The notes under the pieces were generated by a model. That model saw nothing but the letters and a program-made list of their open reading frames with translations, was not told the DNA's origin and searched no databases. A stretch of 6,804 bases of DNA from Propionibacterium sp. (GTDB lineage Bacteria; Actinomycetota; Actinomycetes; Propionibacteriales; Propionibacteriaceae). Numbering within the stretch: the stretch's first letter is position 1; each line of letters starts with the position of its first letter. A program made the translations under genes and the position numbers. Positions 1 through 6,804 of this stretch are shown one piece after another. Where the stretch lies: the NCBI GenBank assembly GCA_012837465.1, contig DURG01000379.1:1-6804 (forward strand), in the 5' to 3' direction.

Positions 1-24
1 CCGCCAAGCCGGATGGCTTGGCGG
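1..24. terminator. Hairpin downstream of mdh, probable terminator
   Basis: A perfect inverted repeat has 10-bp arms at 1-10 (ccgccaagcc) and 15-24 (ggcttggcgg) around a 4-base loop. It lies 24 bp past the mdh stop, where an intrinsic terminator is expected. On the mdh (minus) strand any U-tract would lie left of base 1 and cannot be seen. On the plus strand the stem is followed by a short cccttt, so the element may also stop transcription arriving from the left. Confidence 0.7.
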
Positions 25-48
25 CCCTTTCTCGTTGTCAGCCAGGCG

Positions 49-1038
49 TCAGATCAGGCCGAGTTCGGTGACCGCATCGCGCTCATCGGCCAGTTCGGCG
101 ACGGAGGCATCGATCTTGGCGCGGGAGAACTCGTTGATCTCCAGGCCCTGGACGATCTCGTACTTGCCGTCCTTGACGGTGCACGGGAACGAGGAGATGA
201 GGCCCTCGGGTACGCCGTAGGAGCCGTCGGACGGCACGGCCATGGAGACCCAGTCACCCTCGGGGGTGCCCAGCGCCCAGTCGCGCATGTGCTCGACGGT
301 GGCGTTGGCCGCCGAGGCAGCCGACGACAGGCCGCGGGCCTCGATGATGGCGGCGCCGCGCTTGGCGACGGTCGGGATGAAGGTGTTCTCCAGCCAGTCC
401 TGGTCGCCCACCAACTCGGCGGCATTCTTGCCGTCGACCTTGGCGTTGAACAGGTCCGGGTACTGGGTGGCCGAGTGGTTGCCCCAGATGGTCATGTTCG
501 TGATGGTGTCGACGGGCACGTCGAGCTTGGCAGCCAGCTGCGACAGGGCACGGTTGTGATCCAGGCGGGTCAGCGCGTTGAACTGCTCGGCAGGGATGTC
601 GGGGGCGTTCTTCATGGCGATGAGCGCATTGGTGTTGGCGGGGTTGCCGGTGACGAGCACCTTGACGTCATCCGCGGCCACCTCGTTGAGCGCCTTGCCC
701 TGAGCGGTGAAGATGGCACCGTTGGCGGACAGCAGGTCGCCTCGCTCCATGCCTGCCTTGCGGGGCATGGCGCCCACGAGCATGGCCATGTTCACGCCGT
801 CGAAGACCTTCTTGGGGTCATCGCCGATCTCGATGTTGACGAGGTTGCCGAAGGCGCAGTCGTCGAGCTCCATGACGACGCCCTCGAGCGCCTTCAGGGC
901 GGGGGTGATTTCCAGCAGTCGCAGCTCGATGGGGGTGTCCCCCAGCAGCGATCCGCTGGCGATGCGGAACAGCAGGCTGTAACAGATCTGACCAGCTGCG
1001 CCGGTGACGGCGATCTTGACGGGAGCTTCAGTGCTCAC
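49..1038 (-). CDS. mdh: Malate dehydrogenase (NAD-dependent)
   Basis: Cytosolic TCA-cycle enzyme interconverting malate and oxaloacetate with NAD(H); 329 aa, full length for the actinobacterial/Thermus-type Mdh. The nucleotide loop GAAGQICY spans residues 13-20, with Cys19 where relatives I recall have the third glycine. Glu43 ends the second Rossmann strand, as expected for NAD rather than NADP preference. Substrate arginines are Arg93 and Arg99 (MPRKAGMER) and Arg163. GNPANTNALI lies at 131-140, and the catalytic pair is Asp160 (LDHNR) and His188 (WGNHS). The C-terminus (GLEINEFSRAKID, then GLGLI-like ELGLI) is typical. The GTG start at 1036-1038 is fixed by a good upstream Shine-Dalgarno sequence and by alignment to the family N-terminus. 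The gene follows the VKOR-family gene by 76 bp on the same strand and may have its own promoter there. Function is secure; the effect of Cys19 is unknown. Confidence 0.97.
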   Translation of the reverse strand: MSTEAPVKIAVTGAAGQICYSLLFRIASGSLLGDTPIELRLLEITPALKALEGVVMELDDCAFGNLVNIEIGDDPKKVFDGVNMAMLVGAMPRKAGMERGDLLSANGAIFTAQGKALNEVAADDVKVLVTGNPANTNALIAMKNAPDIPAEQFNALTRLDHNRALSQLAAKLDVPVDTITNMTIWGNHSATQYPDLFNAKVDGKNAAELVGDQDWLENTFIPTVAKRGAAIIEARGLSSAASAANATVEHMRDWALGTPEGDWVSMAVPSDGSYGVPEGLISSFPCTVKDGKYEIVQGLEINEFSRAKIDASVAELADERDAVTELGLI

Positions 1039-1046
1039 TTATTCAT

Positions 1047-1055
1047 TCCTTCCTC
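1047..1055 (-). promoter_or_regulatory. Ribosome binding site of mdh
   Basis: The minus strand reads GAGGAAGGA here. Its AAGGA core sits 8 bases before the GTG at 1038, good spacing for that start. An ATG directly beside it (1044-1046) is out of frame with mdh and opens only a three-codon frame (ATG AAT AAG TGA), whose stop overlaps the mdh GTG. Confidence 0.7.
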
Positions 1056-1079
1056 GAAACGGGTAGGTCCTAGGAACAG

Positions 1080-1085
1080 ACTCTA
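1080..1085 (-). promoter_or_regulatory. Possible -10 box of an mdh promoter
   Basis: The minus strand reads TAGAGT, fitting the actinobacterial TANNNT -10 pattern, in the 76-bp gap between the VKOR-family stop and the mdh start. It would place transcription start near 1072-1073 and give a leader of about 35 bases containing the mdh ribosome binding site. No convincing -35 is visible; the best candidate 18 bases upstream is TGCGAA. mdh could instead be read through from the upstream gene, since I see no terminator between them. Confidence 0.35.
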
Positions 1086-1114
1086 CCGCCCCACCGGGAG
1101 GGCTTCGCACCGGA

Positions 1115-1777
1115 TCAGATGTAGAGGGGCACCCACTTGACCAGCTCGACGCTGATGACCAACGCGAGCCAGGCCATGAACACGATGCTGAGCCAGCCGC
1201 CAGCGACGAAACGCTCCAGCTTCTGGCCGACGGCCGGACCGAAGTAGTGGTTGTGTTCCTGGAAGTTCCAGGACGTGAGATTCCAGAACACGATGGTGGT
1301 GGCCAGACACACGGTCAGGCACCAGATGCACATCGCGCCGATCACGAAGGTGGACTGGTACAGCAGCCAGTAGGCGAAGATCACCCCGGCGAGGAAACCC
1401 AGGTGAGCGCCCACCATGAACCAGCGTGGGAAGCGGGTGCCCGACAGGCCGGCCACGGCGATCACGATGAGCACGACGCTGGTGGCGATCCCGAAGAACG
1501 CGTTCGGGAAGCCCAGCAGGTTCGCCTGCCAGGTGGCGCCGACCGCCGCACAGTCGAAGACCGCGTCGATGGTGCAGGCCAGATCCGCGTCCGGGTTGCC
1601 CGCCAGCACGAGGGCGTCGACGGACAGCACGAACGAAGCGATGAAACTGATGAGCCCGAACACCGCCATGGACCCGAAGATCCAGTACCGCTGGCTCCGC
1701 GGCGGCACCGGCCGGGGATCGGCCGACGGGTTGGCTGGGTCAAGCATCTCCGCTGAAGCGGTCACGGTCTCGTACAC
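1115..1777 (-). CDS. Vitamin K epoxide reductase (VKOR) family thiol oxidoreductase
   Basis: Integral membrane protein of the bacterial VKOR family. Characterised members pass electrons from a periplasmic DsbA-like thiol oxidase to quinone, so they support disulfide formation in exported proteins. From the GTG at 1777 it is 220 aa. A hydrophilic, proline-containing N-tail (1-30) is followed by a membrane segment at about 32-54. The extracytoplasmic loop carries the conserved cysteine pair Cys68 and Cys76, then the family motif LLGFPNAFFG (87-96). Further membrane segments lie near 97-112, 119-140, 144-167 and 195-212. The catalytic CxxC is Cys150-Ile-Trp-Cys153, with an extra Cys157. The frame is open up to an ATG at 1834, but that has no Shine-Dalgarno and lies only 4 bp from the furthest possible start of the divergent gene. 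I prefer GTG 1777 because TACGAT sits 6 nt before it. No DsbA-like partner is in the window. The family call is firm; the start and the partner are inferred. Confidence 0.9.
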   Translation of the reverse strand: MYETVTASAEMLDPANPSADPRPVPPRSQRYWIFGSMAVFGLISFIASFVLSVDALVLAGNPDADLACTIDAVFDCAAVGATWQANLLGFPNAFFGIATSVVLIVIAVAGLSGTRFPRWFMVGAHLGFLAGVIFAYWLLYQSTFVIGAMCIWCLTVCLATTIVFWNLTSWNFQEHNHYFGPAVGQKLERFVAGGWLSIVFMAWLALVISVELVKWVPLYI

Positions 1778-1783
1778 GCGACT

Positions 1784-1789
1784 ATCGTA
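1784..1789 (-). promoter_or_regulatory. Candidate -10 box for leaderless VKOR-family transcript
   Basis: The minus strand reads TACGAT, matching TANNNT, followed by six bases and then GTG at 1775-1777. Transcription would then start on the first base of the codon, giving a leaderless mRNA, which is common in actinobacteria. No good -35 is visible at the expected distance, so this rests on the -10 box, its spacing and the lack of a ribosome binding site. Confidence 0.4.
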
Positions 1790-1850
1790 ACCGGGCCGGC
1801 AACCGTGCCCGCTGCTGACCGGGGCATGGCTCATTGACGTGGTGAGCGGC

Positions 1851-1856
1851 TACGGT
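1851..1856 (+). promoter_or_regulatory. Candidate -10 box for leaderless prsW-like transcript
   Basis: TACGGT (TANNNT pattern) is followed by six bases and then GTG at 1863-1865, the same geometry as the box on the opposite strand. TTGACG at 1834-1839 looks like a -35 but is only 11 bases away, too close for normal spacing. Transcription would start on the GTG itself. Confidence 0.35.
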
Positions 1857-1862
1857 GGCGCT

Positions 1863-3077
1863 GTGACGATGAGCAGCTACCCTCCGCCTCGCAACCCTGT
1901 GCAGCCGCCGGCCGCGCATTACCCGGCCTACGTGCGGGCGCACCGCCACAAGCAGCAGGCCGTCGCGGTGCCGCTGATCTTCCTGGTGCTGGGTGGCCTG
2001 GCGACGCTGCTGGGCATGCTGGTGTTCCTCGAGCGTCCCCTCACGCAGTCGTTGGTGGCGGTGGCCACGTTCACCGTGGTGTTGGCCATCGGCGTGTGGT
2101 TCCTGCACTGGCTGGACCGGTGGGAGCCCGAGCCGCCCGTCTACGTGCTGGGCGCATTCCTCTGGGGCGCCGGGGTCTCGGCGCTGATCAGCGGCATCGT
2201 CAACACCGTCGTGGCCTACTCGACGCAGTCGGAAACGGCCGCGGCGATGTATTCGGCGCCCCTGATCGAGGAATCGACCAAGGGCCTGTTCCTCGTCATC
2301 GTCCTGCTCAGCACCCGCAGGGGGCGCGCGGAGTTCAACAGCCTCACCGACGCCATCGTCTACGGCGGCATGGTGGGCCTGGGCTTCGCGTGGATCGAGC
2401 ACATCAGCTACGCCCTGATGCCCGAGACGATGGCCGAATCCACCGAGGTCATCTTCGTTCGGCTGCTACTGGTGGCCTACCTGCACCCGATGCTGACGAT
2501 CATCGTGGCGATCGGCATCTGGGCCGGCATGAACGCCCGCGGTGCCATGAGGCTCGGCTGGCCGTTCCTCGCTTGGTGCGTGGCCGTCGGGCTCCACTTC
2601 CTGCACAACGGGTCGATGGCGCTCATGGGTGAGCGTGGCCTGTTCGTCGCCGCGGCCATCGAACTGGTCACGTTCGGCTCGCTGATCCTCGTCGGCATCC
2701 GCGCCCGCAACCGCGAGCGGGACATGGTCTCCCGCCAACTCCCCGCGCTGGTGCACTTCGGTTGGATCACCCCGCTGGAGGCCGGCTGGCTGCACGACCT
2801 GCACGGCCGCAAGCGGATGGTGTCGGCCGCCGGAGGGGAACGCAGGCTGCTGCGCGACTTCATCCAGAACGTCACGGAACTGTCCCTGCTCCGCGGGCGG
2901 CTCGACTCCCTTCGCGGCGCGGAACCGCCGACGTCGTGGATCGCGTTGCACCGCGAACTGGCCGAACTCGTGTGCCACCAGCGCCCTGAAGTGCACCGGG
3001 TCCTGAGCGGCGGCAACGGCTGGGCGCCCATGCAGGGCCACCCCGGGCAGGCTTGGGGTTCACCGCCCAAGCAGTAG
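1863..3077 (+). CDS. PrsW-family intramembrane metalloprotease
   Basis: Multi-pass membrane protein of the PrsW family (CPBP-related). The model member, Bacillus PrsW, cleaves a membrane anti-sigma factor; the substrate here is unknown. From GTG 1863 it is 404 aa. A proline-rich cytosolic tail (1-30) is followed by hydrophobic segments beginning at about residue 33. WLDRWEPEPP (83-92) is typical of actinobacterial members. Putative metal-site motifs are EESTK (Glu136, Glu137, Lys140), FAWIEHISY (Glu179, Tyr183), HPMLT (His208) and HFLHN (His245, Asn249). The last membrane segment ends near 280. Residues 281-404 form a charged cytosolic tail of unknown role, rich in arginine and leucine and ending in a Gly/Pro-rich stretch. 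Neither possible start has a good Shine-Dalgarno; ATG 1869 and GTG 1839 are alternatives. It is the only plus-strand gene, divergent from the VKOR-family gene and convergent with the DUF3017 gene. The family call is firm. Confidence 0.9.
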   Translation: MTMSSYPPPRNPVQPPAAHYPAYVRAHRHKQQAVAVPLIFLVLGGLATLLGMLVFLERPLTQSLVAVATFTVVLAIGVWFLHWLDRWEPEPPVYVLGAFLWGAGVSALISGIVNTVVAYSTQSETAAAMYSAPLIEESTKGLFLVIVLLSTRRGRAEFNSLTDAIVYGGMVGLGFAWIEHISYALMPETMAESTEVIFVRLLLVAYLHPMLTIIVAIGIWAGMNARGAMRLGWPFLAWCVAVGLHFLHNGSMALMGERGLFVAAAIELVTFGSLILVGIRARNRERDMVSRQLPALVHFGWITPLEAGWLHDLHGRKRMVSAAGGERRLLRDFIQNVTELSLLRGRLDSLRGAEPPTSWIALHRELAELVCHQRPEVHRVLSGGNGWAPMQGHPGQAWGSPPKQ

Positions 3078-3091
3078 GGCTCAGTTGGGCG
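3064..3091. terminator. Inverted repeat between convergent genes, possible bidirectional terminator
   Basis: Arms cgcccaa (3064-3070) and ttgggcg (3085-3091) are perfect reverse complements around a 14-base loop. The loop holds the stop codon of the plus-strand PrsW-like gene (3075-3077) and that of the minus-strand DUF3017 gene (3081-3083). There is no U-tract on either side, so termination by this element alone is uncertain. Confidence 0.35.
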
Positions 3092-3407
3092 ACGCGGGCA
3101 CCACGAACGCGAGGATCACCACGCCCACGCCGAGCGTCGTGAGCACCGCAACGTCGATCCAGCGCCGACGCACGACGAGCAGCCCAGATGACATCCGGGG
3201 CAGTGCCAGGCGGAGCAACGCTGCCACCAGGAGAGCGCCGCCGATGAGCAGCGACGCCATCCGCCAGCGCCCCAGCGACGCGAACACGATGCCGGCGCCG
3301 AGCACGCCCAACGAGAGCAGCAGCGCCCAGGGGTTGTCGGGGTAGGAGTCGGCTGGCTTGTCCCGCCCCCTCCTCGCCAGGCGGCCCTGGAGCCTACCCC
3401 TGATCAT
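3081..3407 (-). CDS. DUF3017 small membrane protein
   Basis: Small integral membrane protein of 108 aa with no known biochemical function. A basic N-tail (residues 1-20) is followed by three hydrophobic segments at about 27-46, 49-69 and 85-103. The linker GLLVVRRRWIDV (75-86) and the RLALP end of the second helix match the DUF3017 pattern as I recall it. The ATG (3405-3407) overlaps the folD stop TGA as ATGA, implying translation coupled to folD. In actinobacteria this family commonly sits directly after folD; in Mycobacterium tuberculosis Rv3355c beside folD (Rv3356c) is the example I remember. The frame stays open upstream to 3509 inside folD, but the overlapping ATG is clearly the better start. 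A link to folate or membrane metabolism is only suggested by position. Confidence 0.88.
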   Translation of the reverse strand: MIRGRLQGRLARRGRDKPADSYPDNPWALLLSLGVLGAGIVFASLGRWRMASLLIGGALLVAALLRLALPRMSSGLLVVRRRWIDVAVLTTLGVGVVILAFVVPASPN

Positions 3408-4252
3408 GCAAGGCGTTCCGCCCGGTCGACGACGTTGCTGAGCAGCATCGCGCGCGTCATGGGGCCGACGCCACCGGGGTTGGGGGTCACGAAACCAGCC
3501 TTGTCCCACACGTCGGGCGCGAGGTCGCCGACGGTCTTGCCGTCGACGCGGCTGACCCCGACGTCGACGAGGGCGGCACCCTCGCGGATCATGTCAGCGG
3601 AGATCATGGCGGGCACGCCGGCGGCGGCGACCACCACGTCGGCCCGCGAAGTGTGCGCCTTGAGGTCACGGGTGCCGGTGTGGCAGAGGGTGACGGTGCT
3701 GTTCTCGCTACGGCGGGTCAGGATGAGGCCCAGCGGGCGGCCGACGGTGATGCCCCGGCCCACGACGCAGACCTCCGCGCCGTTGAGTTCGACGTCGTGG
3801 CGGCGCAGGAGTTCGACGATGCCGCGCGGGGTGCACGGCAGCGTGGCGGGCTCGTTGAGGACGAGGCGGCCGAGGTTGGTGGGGTGGAGGCCGTCGGCGT
3901 CCTTGTCGGGGTCGATGAGCGACAGGGCCCAGTTCTCGTCGAGGTGCTTCGGGATGGGCAGCTGCACGATGTAGCCGGTGCAGGCCGGATCCTCGTTGAG
4001 GCCCTCGATGGCGTCGCGCAACTGCTCGGCGGTGGCGTCCTCGGGGAGTTCCACCTGGATGGACGAGATGCCCACCTGTTCGCAGTCGCGGTGCTTCATC
4101 CGCACGTAGTTCTGGCTGGCCGGATCCGAGCCGACCAGCACGGTGGCCAGGCCGGGCACCACGCCGCGCTCGCGCAGCGCGGCGACGCGGGTGGTGAGTT
4201 CGGCCTTGATCGCGGCGGCGGTGGCCTTGCCGTCGAGCTTGACTGCGGTCAT
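3404..4252 (-). CDS. folD: Bifunctional methylenetetrahydrofolate dehydrogenase/cyclohydrolase
   Basis: Cytosolic enzyme that oxidises 5,10-methylene-THF with NADP and hydrolyses the product to 10-formyl-THF, the formyl donor for PurN and PurH encoded just upstream. It is 282 aa, the usual length. Active-site residues visible are Tyr49 and Lys53 (YVRMK, with the catalytic lysine), Gln97 in VQLPIP (96-101), and Asp120 in the KDADG motif (117-121). The NADP-binding loop is VVGRGITVGRP (163-173), with Gly where many bacteria have Ser after GR; I recall this form from other actinobacteria. The family signature NPGGVGPMT covers 258-266. The ATG at 4250-4252 is preceded by GGAGG (4263-4267) at 10 bases, slightly long. 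The 47-bp gap after purH shows no terminator, so it is likely in the purine operon. Its stop overlaps the next start. Confidence 0.97.
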   Translation of the reverse strand: MTAVKLDGKATAAAIKAELTTRVAALRERGVVPGLATVLVGSDPASQNYVRMKHRDCEQVGISSIQVELPEDATAEQLRDAIEGLNEDPACTGYIVQLPIPKHLDENWALSLIDPDKDADGLHPTNLGRLVLNEPATLPCTPRGIVELLRRHDVELNGAEVCVVGRGITVGRPLGLILTRRSENSTVTLCHTGTRDLKAHTSRADVVVAAAGVPAMISADMIREGAALVDVGVSRVDGKTVGDLAPDVWDKAGFVTPNPGGVGPMTRAMLLSNVVDRAERLA

Positions 4253-4262
4253 GGGGGTGGTG

Positions 4263-4267
4263 CCTCC
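4263..4267 (-). promoter_or_regulatory. Ribosome binding site of folD
   Basis: GGAGG on the minus strand lies 10 bases before the folD ATG. It is the only recognisable signal in the 47-bp purH-folD gap, where I see neither a hairpin nor a clear promoter. Confidence 0.55.
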
Positions 4268-4299
4268 GTCGATGGGAACCGTGTCTGGTGGAGCTGTGC

Positions 4300-5855
<1,556 letters not shown>

Positions 5856-5859
<4 letters not shown>

Positions 5860-6434
5860 GGGTGTTCCTTCTTCTTCCATTCGGAGACGGCCTGGGTCAG
5901 TAGGCGGCGCTCGACCACCTTGATGCGTTCATGGAGGGTATCGACGTCATCGTCGTCCAACACGTCAACCGCCCCTTGGAGGAGGATCTTACCGGTGTCG
6001 ACGCCGGGGTCGACGAGGAAGACGGTGGCTCCTGCCACCTTCACGCCGGCGGCCAGCGCGTCGCGGGGGCCGTGCATGCCGGGGAAGCTGGGCAGGAGGG
6101 CGGGGTGGGTGTTGATGGTGCGCCCTCCGAAGCGGCCGAGGAAACTCTCCCCCAGCAGCTTCATGAAGCCGGCCGAGGCGACGAGGTCCGGCTCGAAGCC
6201 GGCGACGATCTCGGTGAGTTCGGCGTCCCAAGCGGCCCGGTCCCCGCCCTTCGGCAAGGGGTGGGCCACGGCGGGGACGCCCGCCTGCCGGGCGCGCTCC
6301 AGCCCGTACGCGGAGGCCTGGTCAGAGACGACGGCGACCACTTGGGCGTCGACCTCGCCGTCGGCGATGGCATCCAGCAACGCCTGGCACAGGGTGCCGG
6401 AGCCGGACAGCAGGACGACGACGCGGGTGGTCAC
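5856..6434 (-). CDS. purN: Phosphoribosylglycinamide formyltransferase
   Basis: Cytosolic folate-dependent GAR transformylase, third step of purine synthesis, using 10-formyl-THF. From GTG 6434 it is 192 aa. The phosphate loop LLSGSGTLCQALL (8-20) resembles the family GSGSNLQ motif, with Thr-Leu-Cys in place of Ser-Asn-Leu. Catalytic residues are Asn108 and His110 in INTHPALLPSFPG (107-119) and Asp146 in DPGVDTG (142-148). The C-terminal helix is lysine-rich (WKKKEHP). GTG 6434 has AGGG seven bases upstream; GTG 6440 is possible but would place that signal one base away. It follows the DUF6350 gene by 9 bp, and its TGA overlaps the purH GTG by four bases. Both formyl-THF-dependent purine enzymes are therefore adjacent. 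Function is secure; the start is uncertain by two codons. Confidence 0.96.
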
Positions 6435-6443
6435 CCGCACACC

Positions 6444-6804
6444 CTACGCCGTGGGCTCGTCCCGTGTCGCGTCCGCTTCCGACTCGGTCGGGGACATTGC
6501 GGGTTCCTCCGCGGGGGTGGGCGCTGAGGCCTCCGCGGAATCCACGGCGGGTTCGGGGATGGGGTGGGGTTCCTCATCGGGGTCCGCCGGCGGGATCGGC
6601 TTGGGTGGGCGGCGCACCAGGCCGAGGACGAACCCGGCGAACACCCCGGCGAGGCCGAGCAGCGTCGGGGCGAAGACGAGCAGTTCCGGCATCCGGGCAC
6701 CGATGCGGCTGAGCCGGTCGACGCCGAGCGCACCCGAGGCGAGGCTGCCGAGGGTGGCGAGCAGCACGCCGGCGACCACGCCGGAGAGCCCGCCGACCAG
6801 GGCC
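6444..6804 (-). CDS. DUF6350-like membrane protein, C-terminal part (cut by window edge)
   Basis: An open frame enters from the right edge without a visible start, so only about the last 119 residues are present. It starts with a glycine/alanine-rich hydrophobic segment (near ALVGGLSGVVAGVLL). A short loop with GALGVDRLSRIG follows, then a second membrane segment (LLVFAPTLLGLAGVFAG). The last 55 or so residues are a hydrophilic tail rich in Pro, Glu, Asp and Ala (for example PPADPDEEPHPIPEP), probably cytosolic and disordered. The position directly before purN, and the Gly-rich helices with a short loop, fit the DUF6350 family, which sits before purN in Streptomyces and mycobacteria (Rv0955 before Rv0956 purN, from memory). 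Function is unknown. A GTG at 6779 could be miscalled as the start, but the frame is open through it, so the true gene is longer. Confidence 0.75.
   Translation of the reverse strand, partial: ALVGGLSGVVAGVLLATLGSLASGALGVDRLSRIGARMPELLVFAPTLLGLAGVFAGFVLGLVRRPPKPIPPADPDEEPHPIPEPAVDSAEASAPTPAEEPAMSPTESEADATRDEPTA

Noticed and set aside
1068..1075. 8-bp palindrome tcctagga in the mdh leader as an operator
   Set aside because: Too short to call alone, and no second copy is seen in the window.
13..1140. Long plus-strand open frame opposite mdh (375 codons)
   Set aside because: It is antisense to a complete, well-motifed mdh; its protein is Gly/Val/Asp-rich without recognisable motifs. Long antisense frames are expected in high-GC genes.
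1832..1841. ATG 1834 (minus) and GTG 1839 (plus) as starts of the divergent genes
   Set aside because: They are 4 bp apart, neither has a Shine-Dalgarno, and the extra residues do not resemble the families. They cannot be fully excluded.
3408..3509. Extended N-terminus of the DUF3017 protein reaching 3509
   Set aside because: This would lie entirely inside folD in another frame. The ATG overlapping the folD stop gives the normal three-helix DUF3017 length.
4253..4299. purH-folD gap as a separate promoter or terminator region
   Set aside because: I find only the folD ribosome binding site; no stem-loop and no convincing -10/-35 pair.

Overview
High-GC DNA with GTG starts, GTGA/ATGA stop-start overlaps and actinobacteria-specific families (DUF6350, DUF3017, VKOR-like, actinobacterial PrsW). 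The malate dehydrogenase, and the order DUF6350 - purN - purH - folD - DUF3017 with mdh nearby, point to an actinobacterium. Propionibacteriaceae (Tessaracoccus/Cutibacterium-like) is my best guess, from memory of Mdh sequences rather than from a search.

The right half (about 3081-6804, all on the minus strand and read right to left) is one tightly packed operon. It begins with the C-terminal part of a DUF6350 membrane protein cut by the window edge. purN (GAR transformylase), purH (AICAR transformylase/IMP cyclohydrolase), folD (methylene-THF dehydrogenase/cyclohydrolase) and a small DUF3017 membrane protein follow. PurN and PurH both consume 10-formyl-tetrahydrofolate and FolD makes it, so the operon joins two formyl-transfer steps of purine synthesis to their one-carbon supply. 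Gaps are 9 bp, a 4-base overlap, 47 bp and a 3-base overlap, so most of the chain is probably translationally coupled. The promoter lies outside the window.

The middle (1115-3077) holds two membrane-protein genes that diverge from a short shared region: a VKOR-family thiol oxidoreductase (minus) and a PrsW-family intramembrane metalloprotease (plus). The longest reading frames of these two leave only 4 bp between their starts. Internal GTG codons, each preceded at 6 nt by a TANNNT -10-like box, suggest a divergent pair of leaderless promoters. The PrsW-like gene meets the DUF3017 gene tail to tail; both stop codons lie in the loop of one inverted repeat.

The left end (49-1038, minus) is malate dehydrogenase, with its own strong ribosome binding site, a possible promoter in the 76-bp gap before it, and a perfect 10-bp stem hairpin just after it at the window edge.

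I saw no mobile element, CRISPR array, tRNA/rRNA, riboswitch or defence island, and no gene-free stretch above 300 bp. This is essentially core metabolism. The points worth a second look are the divergent leaderless arrangement, the placement of the VKOR/PrsW pair, the shared convergent hairpin and a cysteine in the nucleotide-binding loop of Mdh.
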